Shown: positions 1 to 8,121 of the stretch, in pieces | Position numbering within the stretch: the stretch's first letter is position 1 | Layout: every line of letters starts with the position of its first letter | Source of the DNA: Phaeoceros laevis | Taxonomy: Eukaryota > Anthocerotophyta > Anthocerotopsida > Notothyladales | DNA: 47,985 bases | Direction: 5' to 3' | Assembly: GCA_049999765.1 (NCBI GenBank) | Contig: JBNGIQ010008823.1 | Span: 1 to 47,985, forward strand | Translations under genes and position numbers: made by a program | The notes under the pieces: generated by a model | What the model saw: only the letters and a program-made list of their open reading frames with translations | Told to the model about the DNA's origin: nothing | The model's database searches: none

Positions 1-108
1 CCGCCTTCGTAAGAAGCTCTCGGGAAGTCCATGAGTCCTCAAAAAAACTTTTTCATATATTTCCACGCCTGCTCCATCCTTCTACTTGGCGTCACTCGTT
101 CACCATTA

Positions 109-1192
109 GGGGTGTGGGTTTTACATGTAAGCGGGGCCAAGTGTAAGTAAATCGTAAAGTGTAACGCTTACATAGCGAAGTATCTATTTTACATTACACC
201 CCTATTTGTAATTACATTCTTCTAGTGTAATTATATTTCGTGCATGTAATTATTTTTCTTAGATGTAATTACTTTCTTGTAGTATGATTACAAAATAACC
301 ATGTAACGAGTGTGAGGCTTTGTCAAAAAGTGTGGTCGGAGCGAAGCCAAGCAAGCTCCCATGGAAGACCCAAGTTTTGTATATGCCCAGCTGGTTGTTT
401 GCTCTTTTCTCGTGTGCACGCACGCCATATACCGTTGGATTCGTCTTTGAATTTTGCATTGAATAGTACCTGAAAAACTACCGCACGAAGCCTAATCGCT
501 TAGCGATAGATGTTGATGTTCGTTTTGCTGAAGGTCTGGTTGGACAAGGGGTAGAATGGTGGGAATCCTATAGGGAAAATTGTCCTCATCTTGCAGAAGT
601 AGCCATGAAATTGTTAAGTATCCTTGCAACGGCAGCTACTTGTGAGCGCAACTGGAGCACATGGAAGCATGTTTGGACAGATTATCAGGCCAAGACACTT
701 GCTGGAAGAGTTAGGATGCTTGTTTACATTTATTTCAAAAGCAGGGTTCTCAAAAGACATGGAGCACGGGTCGGAGTTGAAGATTGGGATGATTTCATGA
801 CATACTTCGATAGTATGTCTCAGATTGAAGTTGAGCTTGATGATGTGAATGAGGAAGAGGAATGCAAGGTAGATTTAGAAGGAGAGGAGGGCATAAGCAG
901 AGCAGAAGGCTATGAAGAAATGAACATCCTATATTAGCCCTCTAAGGTGTGCTATACATTTATATTTTACACATGTTTACATGCCTTACATGTTACACTC
1001 TAATGGTGTCATTTTACATTTACATGTAATATGACATATGTCACCAGGGAAAATGATGTACGCAAATTGTAAACCCTACCCCGCTTACATGTAAAAAATT
1101 TCGGCCTCTTGGTAAAGTGTAAGTAATTACACTACACTTTGTAAAATTTTCAATTACATGTAAAGTGTAAAATGTAAACCCACATACTTATT
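109..1192. mobile_element. Internally deleted hAT-type DNA transposon
   Basis: The ends resemble each other in inverted orientation: TGTGGGTTTTACAT at 113-126 matches the reverse complement of ATGTAAACCCACA at 1172-1184. A perfect 16-bp inverted pair, 121-136 against 1079-1094, lies just inside. Both flanks (about 120-300 and 955-1185) are crowded with short TGTAA/TTACA motifs, as in the subterminal repeats that hAT transposases bind. The only coding remnant is the C-terminal dimerisation domain (separate entry), so the element cannot move by itself. CACCATTA occurs at 101-108 and 1193-1200 and would fit an 8-bp hAT target duplication, but the area also carries scattered copies of a TTCACCATTACT motif, so that evidence is weak and the exact ends are uncertain. 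Confidence 0.65.
467..937 (+). pseudogene. hAT transposase C-terminal dimerisation (hATC) fragment
   Basis: An open frame runs from just after a stop at 464 to a stop at 935-937, with the first ATG at 605. The reading frame before that ATG is already protein-like (WWESYRENCPHLAEVA), so the ATG is internal and the 5' part of the gene is lost. The core ATCERNWSTW followed by a basic, hydrophobic segment is the hallmark of the hATC dimerisation domain of hAT transposases. The RNase H-like catalytic core and the BED zinc finger are absent. The tail is acidic (about residues 70-100 counted from the ATG). The fragment sits centrally in the deleted hAT element; catalytic activity is not possible. 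Confidence 0.75.
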
Positions 1193-1386
1193 CACCATTA
1201 CTTGTTCACCATTACTCATAGCCTTGTGCTAGGAAAGGGGGGGGTGAACCTCCCTGCAAGGTAAAGACCACCAAGCCACCTAGTACGCCACCATGCCATC
1301 GGCGTGCACGATTCCCATGTGGAGTCGGCTAGCATGACTTTACTACTACTACTACTACTCATTCACCATTACTCGTTCACCATTAC
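1191..1386. repeat. Scattered TTCACCATTACT(C/T)G repeats and a TAC microsatellite
   Basis: The motif TTCACCATTA plus CT(C/T) occurs at 1191, 1205, 1361 and 1375, and once more left of the hAT element at 99. A short (TAC)n run lies at about 1339-1359. The repeats come in pairs 14 bp apart. They may be a low-copy satellite or remnants of older insertions. They confuse assignment of the hAT target-site duplication. Confidence 0.5.
1226..1266 (+). repeat. Diverged direct repeat, left copy (partner 2467-2507)
   Basis: The segment GTGCTAGGAAAG...CCTCCCTGCAAGGTAA at 1226-1266 recurs with a few changes at 2467-2507 (GTGCTAGGAAAA...CCTCCCTACAAGGTAA). The two copies bracket the reverse-transcriptase fragment with its nested insertion. 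Nearby CCACCTAGT strings also recur near each copy. The pair may belong to the LINE or be an older repeat into which the LINE went. Confidence 0.55.
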
Positions 1387-1389
1387 TCT

Positions 1390-2460
1390 ATGCAAACTCA
1401 ATCTGGCTAATTATTTGTTACCCATCTCATATCGCCCTTTTGGTCTTCTTTATTGCTTAGGCAAGGCCCTAGAGGATTTTATGGCTTCACGTCTCTCCTT
1501 CTTAGTTGAGAACAATCATGGTCTCCTTCCTCCGGGTCATATAGGGGGTCGGCAAGGACGGAGTACAAGTGATGCAGCAGCTTTCCTTGTTCAAGATATC
1601 CGCAGGGCTTGGGGTCAACGACATGTTCTCTCCCTTCTCATGGATATCAAAGGTGTATATGACTCAGTTAACCATCAGATTTTTTAATCTTTTTTTTATT
1701 ATTAGTGAATCACGGCGCTTTTTCATATTAGACACAAATTTGTACACATTACACTTTACAAGATTCTAATAAGCACATCCTAATGTGCTTATTCTTTTTC
1801 CATGTCCGCTATGCCCAAGCTATTAGAATCTTTCATTACACTCCCCAACATGAGCAACCGCGGCGCCTAAGGCCAAGTAGCAAGCCTAACCCCCGCCGAG
1901 CTGGTACGTGAGCCACACAACTCATGAGCCAGGACTCATGAGCCCTCCCTTGAAGGGGCTCCACCCCGGCTAGTCTTCGCCAAACGCGCTGCTAGTCGCC
2001 ATCACGACACCCGTACACCAAACCATCGCGGGTTGGGCCGCGGTTGTGAGGGCTCCTGCCTCAAGGGGCACACGCCCGGCGGTGGCAGCCCGCCACGTGG
2101 CCCCTTGCTTGCCGGTCCCGCAAGGGGGTGGGCAAGAGGAGCTGCCTGGTGGTAGGGGTTCAGAATGGAACCCCCGCCGGCCTGATGGCAGGGCTCGTGC
2201 CCTACCATCAGGGTGTCCCTCGCGGGACCAGATTTTTTAATCAATCCTCTGCAAGAAAGACCTTCCAACTCCGCTGATCCATTGGGTCTTTCACTTTCTG
2301 TCTCATCGGGCGACGTCACTTTGCCTAGATGCTCAATATGACACTCTTGCTCCAGTCAGTTCTGGGTTACCCACGGTTCGCCAATCTCTCCTATCCTTTT
2401 TCTATTCTTCACTTCTCACCGCGTTGCATAGGCCGCCCACCCACCTAGTGCTTCGACATC
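1390..2460 (+). pseudogene. Non-LTR (LINE-type) reverse transcriptase, decayed and split
   Basis: The left part, about 1390-1687, reads as a reverse transcriptase N-terminal and palm region: SYRPFGLLYCLGKALE, ENNHGLLPPGHIGGRQGRST and LLMDIKGVYDSVNHQ correspond to the conserved YRPI/LL-LGK, GF-GRST and D-GAFD-VNH blocks of non-LTR RTs. After a 553-bp interruption (SINE-like insertion plus one copy of its target duplication), the same frame resumes at 2243 with LPTPLIHWVFHFLSHRATSL and LAPVSSGLP. A frameshift then moves the GSPISPILFLFF block into another frame. There is a TAA at the junction as well as the frameshift, and the FADD motif and endonuclease are missing. It is a dead fragment. The block pattern resembles non-LTR elements common in fungi, but lineage cannot be settled by eye. 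Confidence 0.75.
1690..2242 (-). mobile_element. SINE-like retroposon with 14-bp target-site duplication
   Basis: The 14-mer CAGATTTTTTAATC occurs exactly at 1676-1689 and again at 2229-2242, bracketing GC-rich sequence that interrupts the reverse transcriptase. Removing the insert and one copy of the 14-mer restores the RT reading frame phase. On the minus strand the insert starts GC-rich (GGTCCCGCGAGGGACACC) and ends in an A-rich tail (AATAATAAAAAAAA beside the left duplication), the structure expected of a retroposon moved by target-primed reverse transcription. It encodes no convincing protein. At about 540 bp it is long for a SINE. No clear A/B-box pair was identified, so the origin (tRNA, 5S or other) is unknown. 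Confidence 0.7.
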
Positions 2461-2466
2461 AGCTAA

Positions 2467-2507
2467 GTGCTAGGAAAAGGGAGGCGCACCTCCCTACAAG
2501 GTAAGAA
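2467..2507 (+). repeat. Diverged direct repeat, right copy (partner 1226-1266)
   Basis: Second copy of the approximately 41-bp GTGCTAGGAAA...CTCCCT(A/G)CAAGGTAA repeat, in the same orientation as the left copy. It abuts the point where recognisable reverse-transcriptase sequence ends. Confidence 0.55.
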
Positions 2508-3780
2508 GTGTTACAACAGAGGACAAGCCTTCAAAACTTTGCTCACACTTTGCTCACACTCTGATCTAATTACCAACACCTTGTTAATAAGTACTCATCA
2601 TGTACTTGAGCTTGATACAAGACCAATCCTTGCATTTCTAGTTAACAATTGTAAATACAAAAAGCCCAACTAATGACATAGCTCCAAATAAGAAAGCTCA
2701 ACTATTTAGATGGCGAGAACAAGAATTTGAGTGAAGTGCTACAATTCTAAACACTTCCACAAGGTTCGTTGAGGACGTGCTACCTATTTAGACTTTCGCA
2801 AGGATATATGGTACTGAGATGGTGAGAAGATATCTTTGAGCTCACTAAGTGAGTTACAATCTTACAATCACAACAACAAAAGAACCTATTTTACAAGCAG
2901 TTGTAACACGTTTTAGAGAATTATTACAGCATGTAAAATAACCTTGTAGGTCATCGTAAATGGTTAATTTATTGATATCATGTAACTCGTTACTTTAGGG
3001 ACGTCTGAGGCAACGCAGATTGGACAGGTAACCTGTCGGGCGATCAGATGTAAAATCCTGGGGAATGGTCTTGGTTGAGAAAACAACACGCGGCGAGGGG
3101 CTGCTAGTGATTTTTGCGCTTTGGCTTTTCTGATCTTTGCTCTTGTACGAAAATGGAACTACGCCATCTTCCTATTCTGAAAGGGTGTGGAGCAATTCAA
3201 AATGGTATGCGTGTGCTTTCAGCACAAGAAGCTGCTACTGCTTCCGGTCTGTCAGGATTTCAAGCAATGTTTCCGTACCCTGATACCAAGTAGACGATCA
3301 CCCAATGGGTTGTTCGCAGATTTGGTACATCGTTGGATACACCTTGCTTGAGAGATCTGCACTTTTAACTTAGAAAGAGGTGTTCAGCTGCCTCATTCGT
3401 GAGGTATTTCAGACCATACAGCACATACCTACGTCCTCAGCAGCGTACACCCTTCGATAAAGAGAGGAGTCAGCATTTCAGCTCTTCGTCGTCATCATAT
3501 GCTCTGTACAACTTCATAGGTTGCGTTGTAATGATCTTGAAGGATATGTGTAGAATGAGGCCCTCTACCTGTAGAATGGGATGAAGCCATGTATCAGCCG
3601 CATGCCTACCTCTAGCTGTGAACCGGGCTCACGATTTGGACCTGAGTTACAGCCCTTCAGCCCGATGATGGTAAGACCCTACGACCATACAGGTCGGTTC
3701 GATAGAAATGCATTAAGGTTCGCACCAACGTTTCTTCACATAATCCTGTGCAGAAGTATCAATTACTGCCATAAAGCCCC
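2508..3780. other. Non-coding stretch, probably includes PARP-E2 3'UTR
   Basis: No recognisable coding sequence, RNA gene or mobile-element domain was seen. The part next to 3780 is expected to be the 3'UTR of the minus-strand PARP-E2 gene. Open frames here (for example 3399-3584 and 3581-4009) are low-complexity or antisense to that gene. Confidence 0.5.
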
Positions 3781-6700
3781 TCAATCTCTTTGGCTTACTT
3801 TCCACCCATGCGTACTAGCCACTCGGTTAAAAGCCTCCAAAGCCTCTCTCTCCGAATACTCCTGCACTCCTTTCCGCTTGTCAATCCTACCTTCACCCTC
3901 GATAAGGGCGTTCACAATCTGCACTAATACACTTTCAAACGAAAAAGCAGGGCTCCATCCACTCTCCGTAAGCAGCTCCATGCAAATACTCCCACCAACT
4001 GTGACGTGACCCGTGTGGAATTCAAACATAGGGTACACAACCCGAATGAACGGTGGCTGGAAAGGATACCTCCCACAGAACGTAACCTCTAGGAGAATAT
4101 GAGGCGTCTCCTCCTTTTTCAGTTTTGCCCAGTCAACAAGGTCCTTGTAAAGGGCACATGAGCTTTTGAAAAGATTGTGGAATAACCGCACATGCCATGT
4201 ATACAGGTTGGTCTCATCTGGGATGTCTACGGAAATACTGGTCAGAAAGGAGTTTGTATGGTTAAGCCCAGCAGTTCTTCCCAACGTGGCCTTGCTGATC
4301 TCCTGTTGAATGCTCCTATACTCCTTCGTGATAGCTTGTGTGGCTGCAGGAGTTGCAGTTGCAACTGGAGCTGGCGGCGTCCCTTCATTCTTCCACCTTT
4401 TCCGACCATATCCAAAATCATGTGGTTTGCTAGCAAACTCCTCACCTGTGGTCAACTTGCTAAAAGCAGCTGTCTTGCCAGAAGATCCCTCACCACCTAT
4501 TCCAGCAACAGGTAAAGACTGAGATTCCACAATTGCTTTGGCATGCAGTTCCTCTATTCTTGCAAGAGCCTTTGCTCTTTGATTATTCAGCTGGACATCT
4601 TGTAATATTTTATCTGCAGCCTTCAAATTACGGAAATGCTGACGTAAGTCAACCGGTTGTGCTGCAGGTCCTGCAGGATCCGGAGGATCCACCACACTGG
4701 CTCCAAGTAAAGCGACACTTTGGTATCTGTGAGAAGAGCCTGGTGCTTGGGGAGAGAGGACAGTGCCCGAGATAACTGCATCTGTAGTGCGGTGATAGTC
4801 AGGGGGATTGATAAGGAGGTACCGAATAATAACATTGTCCTCTTTGTCTGGCGGCACAACATAAATCCCACATGTATTAGCTGCCGGGCAACTTCCTTCC
4901 ACTACCTCACAAATGGCCACCACAGTGCAGCCATCCTCAATTGTTGAATTTTTCCACCCATTATCAGCACCACCACGACAGTACCCATAAGATAGGGCGA
5001 AGTTGTTAGCTAAATAAATTCCTGGCCCATAAGCCGCCCCAGAAGACTGATACAAGGTGCTACTCATGGACCTAAGTCCATTCCTAAGAATGGAGTACCA
5101 GTTCACCAGGCCACTCCCATGAAAGGCAAAAAAAGATCCTTTCATCTTACTGTGCCTCTCAAATGCTGCTTCTCTCTCAGGAGAGTCGTGGATCACAGCA
5201 AACTGAAAGGTTGTGCTCTGAATACCAGAAATTTTGTGGGAGTCGCCCAATAAACGAAGTGACAGCCTGTTTGTTGAAAGTATAAATCTGAAAAGGTCAT
5301 AAGATAGAGACAGTTCCTTCCCCGTCTTCTGCGACCCGGTATATCCAGCCATTGCCAGCATCTTCCTCAAGGCATTCTCGCCTGCACACTGTTTCAGCTG
5401 GTCGACAGATGGAATAGTCTGCAGCGTAGACAGCAGTACCTTGAGGTTCTTGTTATCAACACCCTGTGCTGCAGCTGTCTTTCTCTTTGCCGTTGGCGCT
5501 GCATTGGTTTGAGGATTTGTTGTTGATGGCCCCGCATTACTGAACCAACCACTTCGACCCCGCACTTCATTATTTTCCAACATAAACCCTGGAAACGGTT
5601 CAAAAACATCTCGGGTAGTACCAGCAGCTGCGCATGCCAAAGTCAGTTCAAACTCAACCACCTTCGGCGATTCCTGTACTTCCTGGAGAATGGCGGAACC
5701 TAGACCTAGCTCCTCAAACTCGTACAAACACAACTCATTCGGACAAGTTCTGAGTCTACATATAGATGCTGGAAGAGCAGACCAACATACTGCACACCAG
5801 GCAGGCAGCTCCCTCAGTTGGCCTCCCACCAAATAGAGGAGCCCTATGAACGGATTCTCCATGGCTGCACACTGATCCAACAGAGCATCAAGCTGCTGGT
5901 TCTTCCATGCCATGGCACGCAGGCCAGCATTCACTTTTCTAGCACGGTAGGAGAAGAAGACACGAACCAGCTCAGGGATAAGCGAGCTCAAGCCATAACC
6001 CGTTACTTTCTCCTGGTTTCCAAAACATTTCCTATACAGCGTCTCAAACTCCTCAGCCTTGCTGTCTGCTTTCTGGTAAGCTCCCTCAGCATTTTGTGGG
6101 GTCTTCGACAGACTTCCCTGTCTTGCCACCACACGAGCTGCCTCCAAAGGTTTGGAACAGCGTGCCTCCCAGAAATACTGGTCGAACTCAAGTAAAACAT
6201 CCAATGAAAAGTCGAAGGAAAGCCCTAGGGCACTGGCTATCTTCCTATCGTTGATCAGTGCCTGCAATTCCAAGTGCAGTTGCACACCGCCGAGCTGAGG
6301 GAGAGGAGAAACTCTGCAATATTTCACAATCTCGTCCACGTTTGCAGATGAAGCCTGTCGGAGACCAAGTTGGAGGTTGGGACCAGCGTTTGCTCGGGCA
6401 GCTTCACACCGCTCTCTGGCTGCCTCTGCTAGAAAGTAGACGTAACCTTGGGAACGTTCTACTGGCCTTTTCCTGGAGACCCGACCATCGAGTTCCAGGA
6501 GACGATCGTTGAAGTCATCGGCCAAGACATCGTCATGGTCATAGTCGTCGACCTCTTCGTCCGAGTCCAGCTCATCTTCACTTTCAGAATCGGACCTATT
6601 GTTACCTTCAACTCCCACCATAGGTTGCGCATGTGCAGTGCTTCCCACATCCAGAGTTCGCCCGTTCCCTTTCCCTGATGCTGGCCTGGACCTCCGCCCG

Positions 6701-7050
6701 GTAAGCACTCGCACAAAAAGGTCGAAGACTTCACTTAACGCCAAGGGATGCACCCGCACACGCTCCAGTTTCTCATTGAGCACTGTCATCAAGCTGTCTT
6801 CCGCGGAGCTGCCCATGTTCATGGCTACGAAATTCTCTCCCTCGCTGCATCCCCCATGAAATAATCCCGAGGGTAAAATCAATTGGAACAATTTCCCGTC
6901 AGCTCGGAAGGTCAGGCTCGACTCGTCCGCCTCCAAAACTTGGAAGCCGATGTCTTCTACCTCCTGCTGGTGGCCATCAGTCCACGCCAAACAGGCGGCA
7001 ATGCAGGTTTCTGCCATCCCGTCTGCATCCATCGGCACATGGGACGCCAT
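3781..7050 (-). CDS. PARP6/8-type ADP-ribosyltransferase fused to UBE2Q-type ubiquitin-conjugating domain
   Basis: This is one uninterrupted reading frame of 1089 residues. Residues 1-120 are an unassigned conserved-looking N-terminus and 150-180 an acidic stretch. A Cys cluster lies at about 419-441 (CAVC...C...C...C). The PARP catalytic region is about 590-750: FAFHGSGLVNWYSILRNGL contains the NAD-binding His644, and AAYGPGIYLANN contains Tyr679. The third triad position, near IIRYLLI (about 742-744), is not Glu, so mono- rather than poly-ADP-ribosylation is expected, as in PARP6/8. A linker (about 770-905, partly coiled and low-complexity) leads to a C-terminal E2 fold (about 905-1085) with catalytic Cys1023 in GGSICMELLTESGWSP, the UBE2Q-family version. 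The protein would couple ADP-ribosylation with ubiquitin transfer; both active sites appear intact. The gene is intronless, unlike most neighbours. Function in plants is unknown to me. Confidence 0.9.
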   Translation of the reverse strand: MASHVPMDADGMAETCIAACLAWTDGHQQEVEDIGFQVLEADESSLTFRADGKLFQLILPSGLFHGGCSEGENFVAMNMGSSAEDSLMTVLNEKLERVRVHPLALSEVFDLFVRVLTGRRSRPASGKGNGRTLDVGSTAHAQPMVGVEGNNRSDSESEDELDSDEEVDDYDHDDVLADDFNDRLLELDGRVSRKRPVERSQGYVYFLAEAARERCEAARANAGPNLQLGLRQASSANVDEIVKYCRVSPLPQLGGVQLHLELQALINDRKIASALGLSFDFSLDVLLEFDQYFWEARCSKPLEAARVVARQGSLSKTPQNAEGAYQKADSKAEEFETLYRKCFGNQEKVTGYGLSSLIPELVRVFFSYRARKVNAGLRAMAWKNQQLDALLDQCAAMENPFIGLLYLVGGQLRELPAWCAVCWSALPASICRLRTCPNELCLYEFEELGLGSAILQEVQESPKVVEFELTLACAAAGTTRDVFEPFPGFMLENNEVRGRSGWFSNAGPSTTNPQTNAAPTAKRKTAAAQGVDNKNLKVLLSTLQTIPSVDQLKQCAGENALRKMLAMAGYTGSQKTGKELSLSYDLFRFILSTNRLSLRLLGDSHKISGIQSTTFQFAVIHDSPEREAAFERHSKMKGSFFAFHGSGLVNWYSILRNGLRSMSSTLYQSSGAAYGPGIYLANNFALSYGYCRGGADNGWKNSTIEDGCTVVAICEVVEGSCPAANTCGIYVVPPDKEDNVIIRYLLINPPDYHRTTDAVISGTVLSPQAPGSSHRYQSVALLGASVVDPPDPAGPAAQPVDLRQHFRNLKAADKILQDVQLNNQRAKALARIEELHAKAIVESQSLPVAGIGGEGSSGKTAAFSKLTTGEEFASKPHDFGYGRKRWKNEGTPPAPVATATPAATQAITKEYRSIQQEISKATLGRTAGLNHTNSFLTSISVDIPDETNLYTWHVRLFHNLFKSSCALYKDLVDWAKLKKEETPHILLEVTFCGRYPFQPPFIRVVYPMFEFHTGHVTVGGSICMELLTESGWSPAFSFESVLVQIVNALIEGEGRIDKRKGVQEYSEREALEAFNRVASTHGWKVSQRD

Positions 7051-8121
7051 CCGCTAGATGCTCAACAAAGTTTCCTCCGCCGGTGGGCTAGCAAGCCATC
7101 CGGTCCAATCGAAGCCCTTGCTTCTTTCCTCCACTGCCGCCCGCTGATGCCTGCTCACAATCACACCACTAAGAATCAACAATTGCCCAACAGTTTGAGG
7201 TGAGCTTCCTATGATTCCCACCAATTACGCCACAAGCAGGCTGTACCGCGGGGAACAGGCAACCAATACACAAAGGAGCTGACAACAGCAGTATTGGCGC
7301 AAGCCATACAGAGAACCTCAGCAATGACAACCTTGGGAAGCCACTGCCGCATGCGCATGCACCTTCTTCTCCCACTTCCTCTCCTCCTCCCTCTTCCCCC
7401 TTCCTCCTCGAAGGACCGTCAATTCGAGAGCTGCTCGCTGCACCCGCTTGCTCCGACAGGCGCGAGCCCTGCAGCGCTGCGCAATTTGAGCAGGGCTCCT
7501 ACTCAAATTTGGCAACCTTCAACCTCCCCAGCGGCTCCGGCGAGGGAAAGTAGAAGCGAACTCACTAACTAAGCCATCGCTCGCGATTCTCTCTCAACGT
7601 GCTTCCCAAGCTTCCGTATCAGCTGCCTGCCCTCAGGGCCCACAATAAGAGCTCTACTTGGAAGGAAGGATATAGATATAGGAAACTTTTTGGCGGGTGT
7701 GGCATATACGCCTCAAGATGCTAGATGCCTAAAATGTTACTGCCTAAATGCCAATCACTGCGTGTCCGGCTGACTGAGTTTGGTTTAAACTGGGTTAATC
7801 TGTTACCTAGTCACTAGTAATCACTAGGCACACTACCTGGAATAGTCGGAACAATTATATGCATCTATGCGTAACGCCACAATTTTGGCCGCCGTGCCTA
7901 GATCGACATTCAATTGGCGATGAGCATAGCCGGATTGGTTATTGGCTTTGAACGTATCATGCGAATAGTCGATCAATTGTTCCTCTGACTTCCCGTAGAC
8001 GTCTGGTGCATTACGGAGTGCCAGGTGTTGGTGCATCCATCAAGATCGCACACTCCGTCAAGATTTCCAGCTCCAAGGAGATGGTAAGCTGGAATCTGTG
8101 TACTGATACACCCCGCGCTGA
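7051..8121. promoter_or_regulatory. Divergent intergenic region, PARP-E2 / CCCH zinc finger
   Basis: The PARP-E2 gene starts leftward at 7050 and the CCCH gene rightward at about 8122, so both promoters and 5'UTRs must lie in these 1.07 kb. A pyrimidine-rich tract (about 7365-7415) suits a 5'UTR. Open frames here are low-complexity shadows. No specific promoter element could be assigned with confidence. Confidence 0.4.

Noticed and set aside
2002-2319. GC-rich open frames on both strands
   Set aside because: They lie inside the SINE-like insertion, are Pro/Gly low-complexity, and cross the target-site duplication.
3581-7203. Many open frames antisense to or out of frame with the PARP-E2 gene
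   Set aside because: Shadows of the long GC-balanced coding sequence; none has recognisable motifs.
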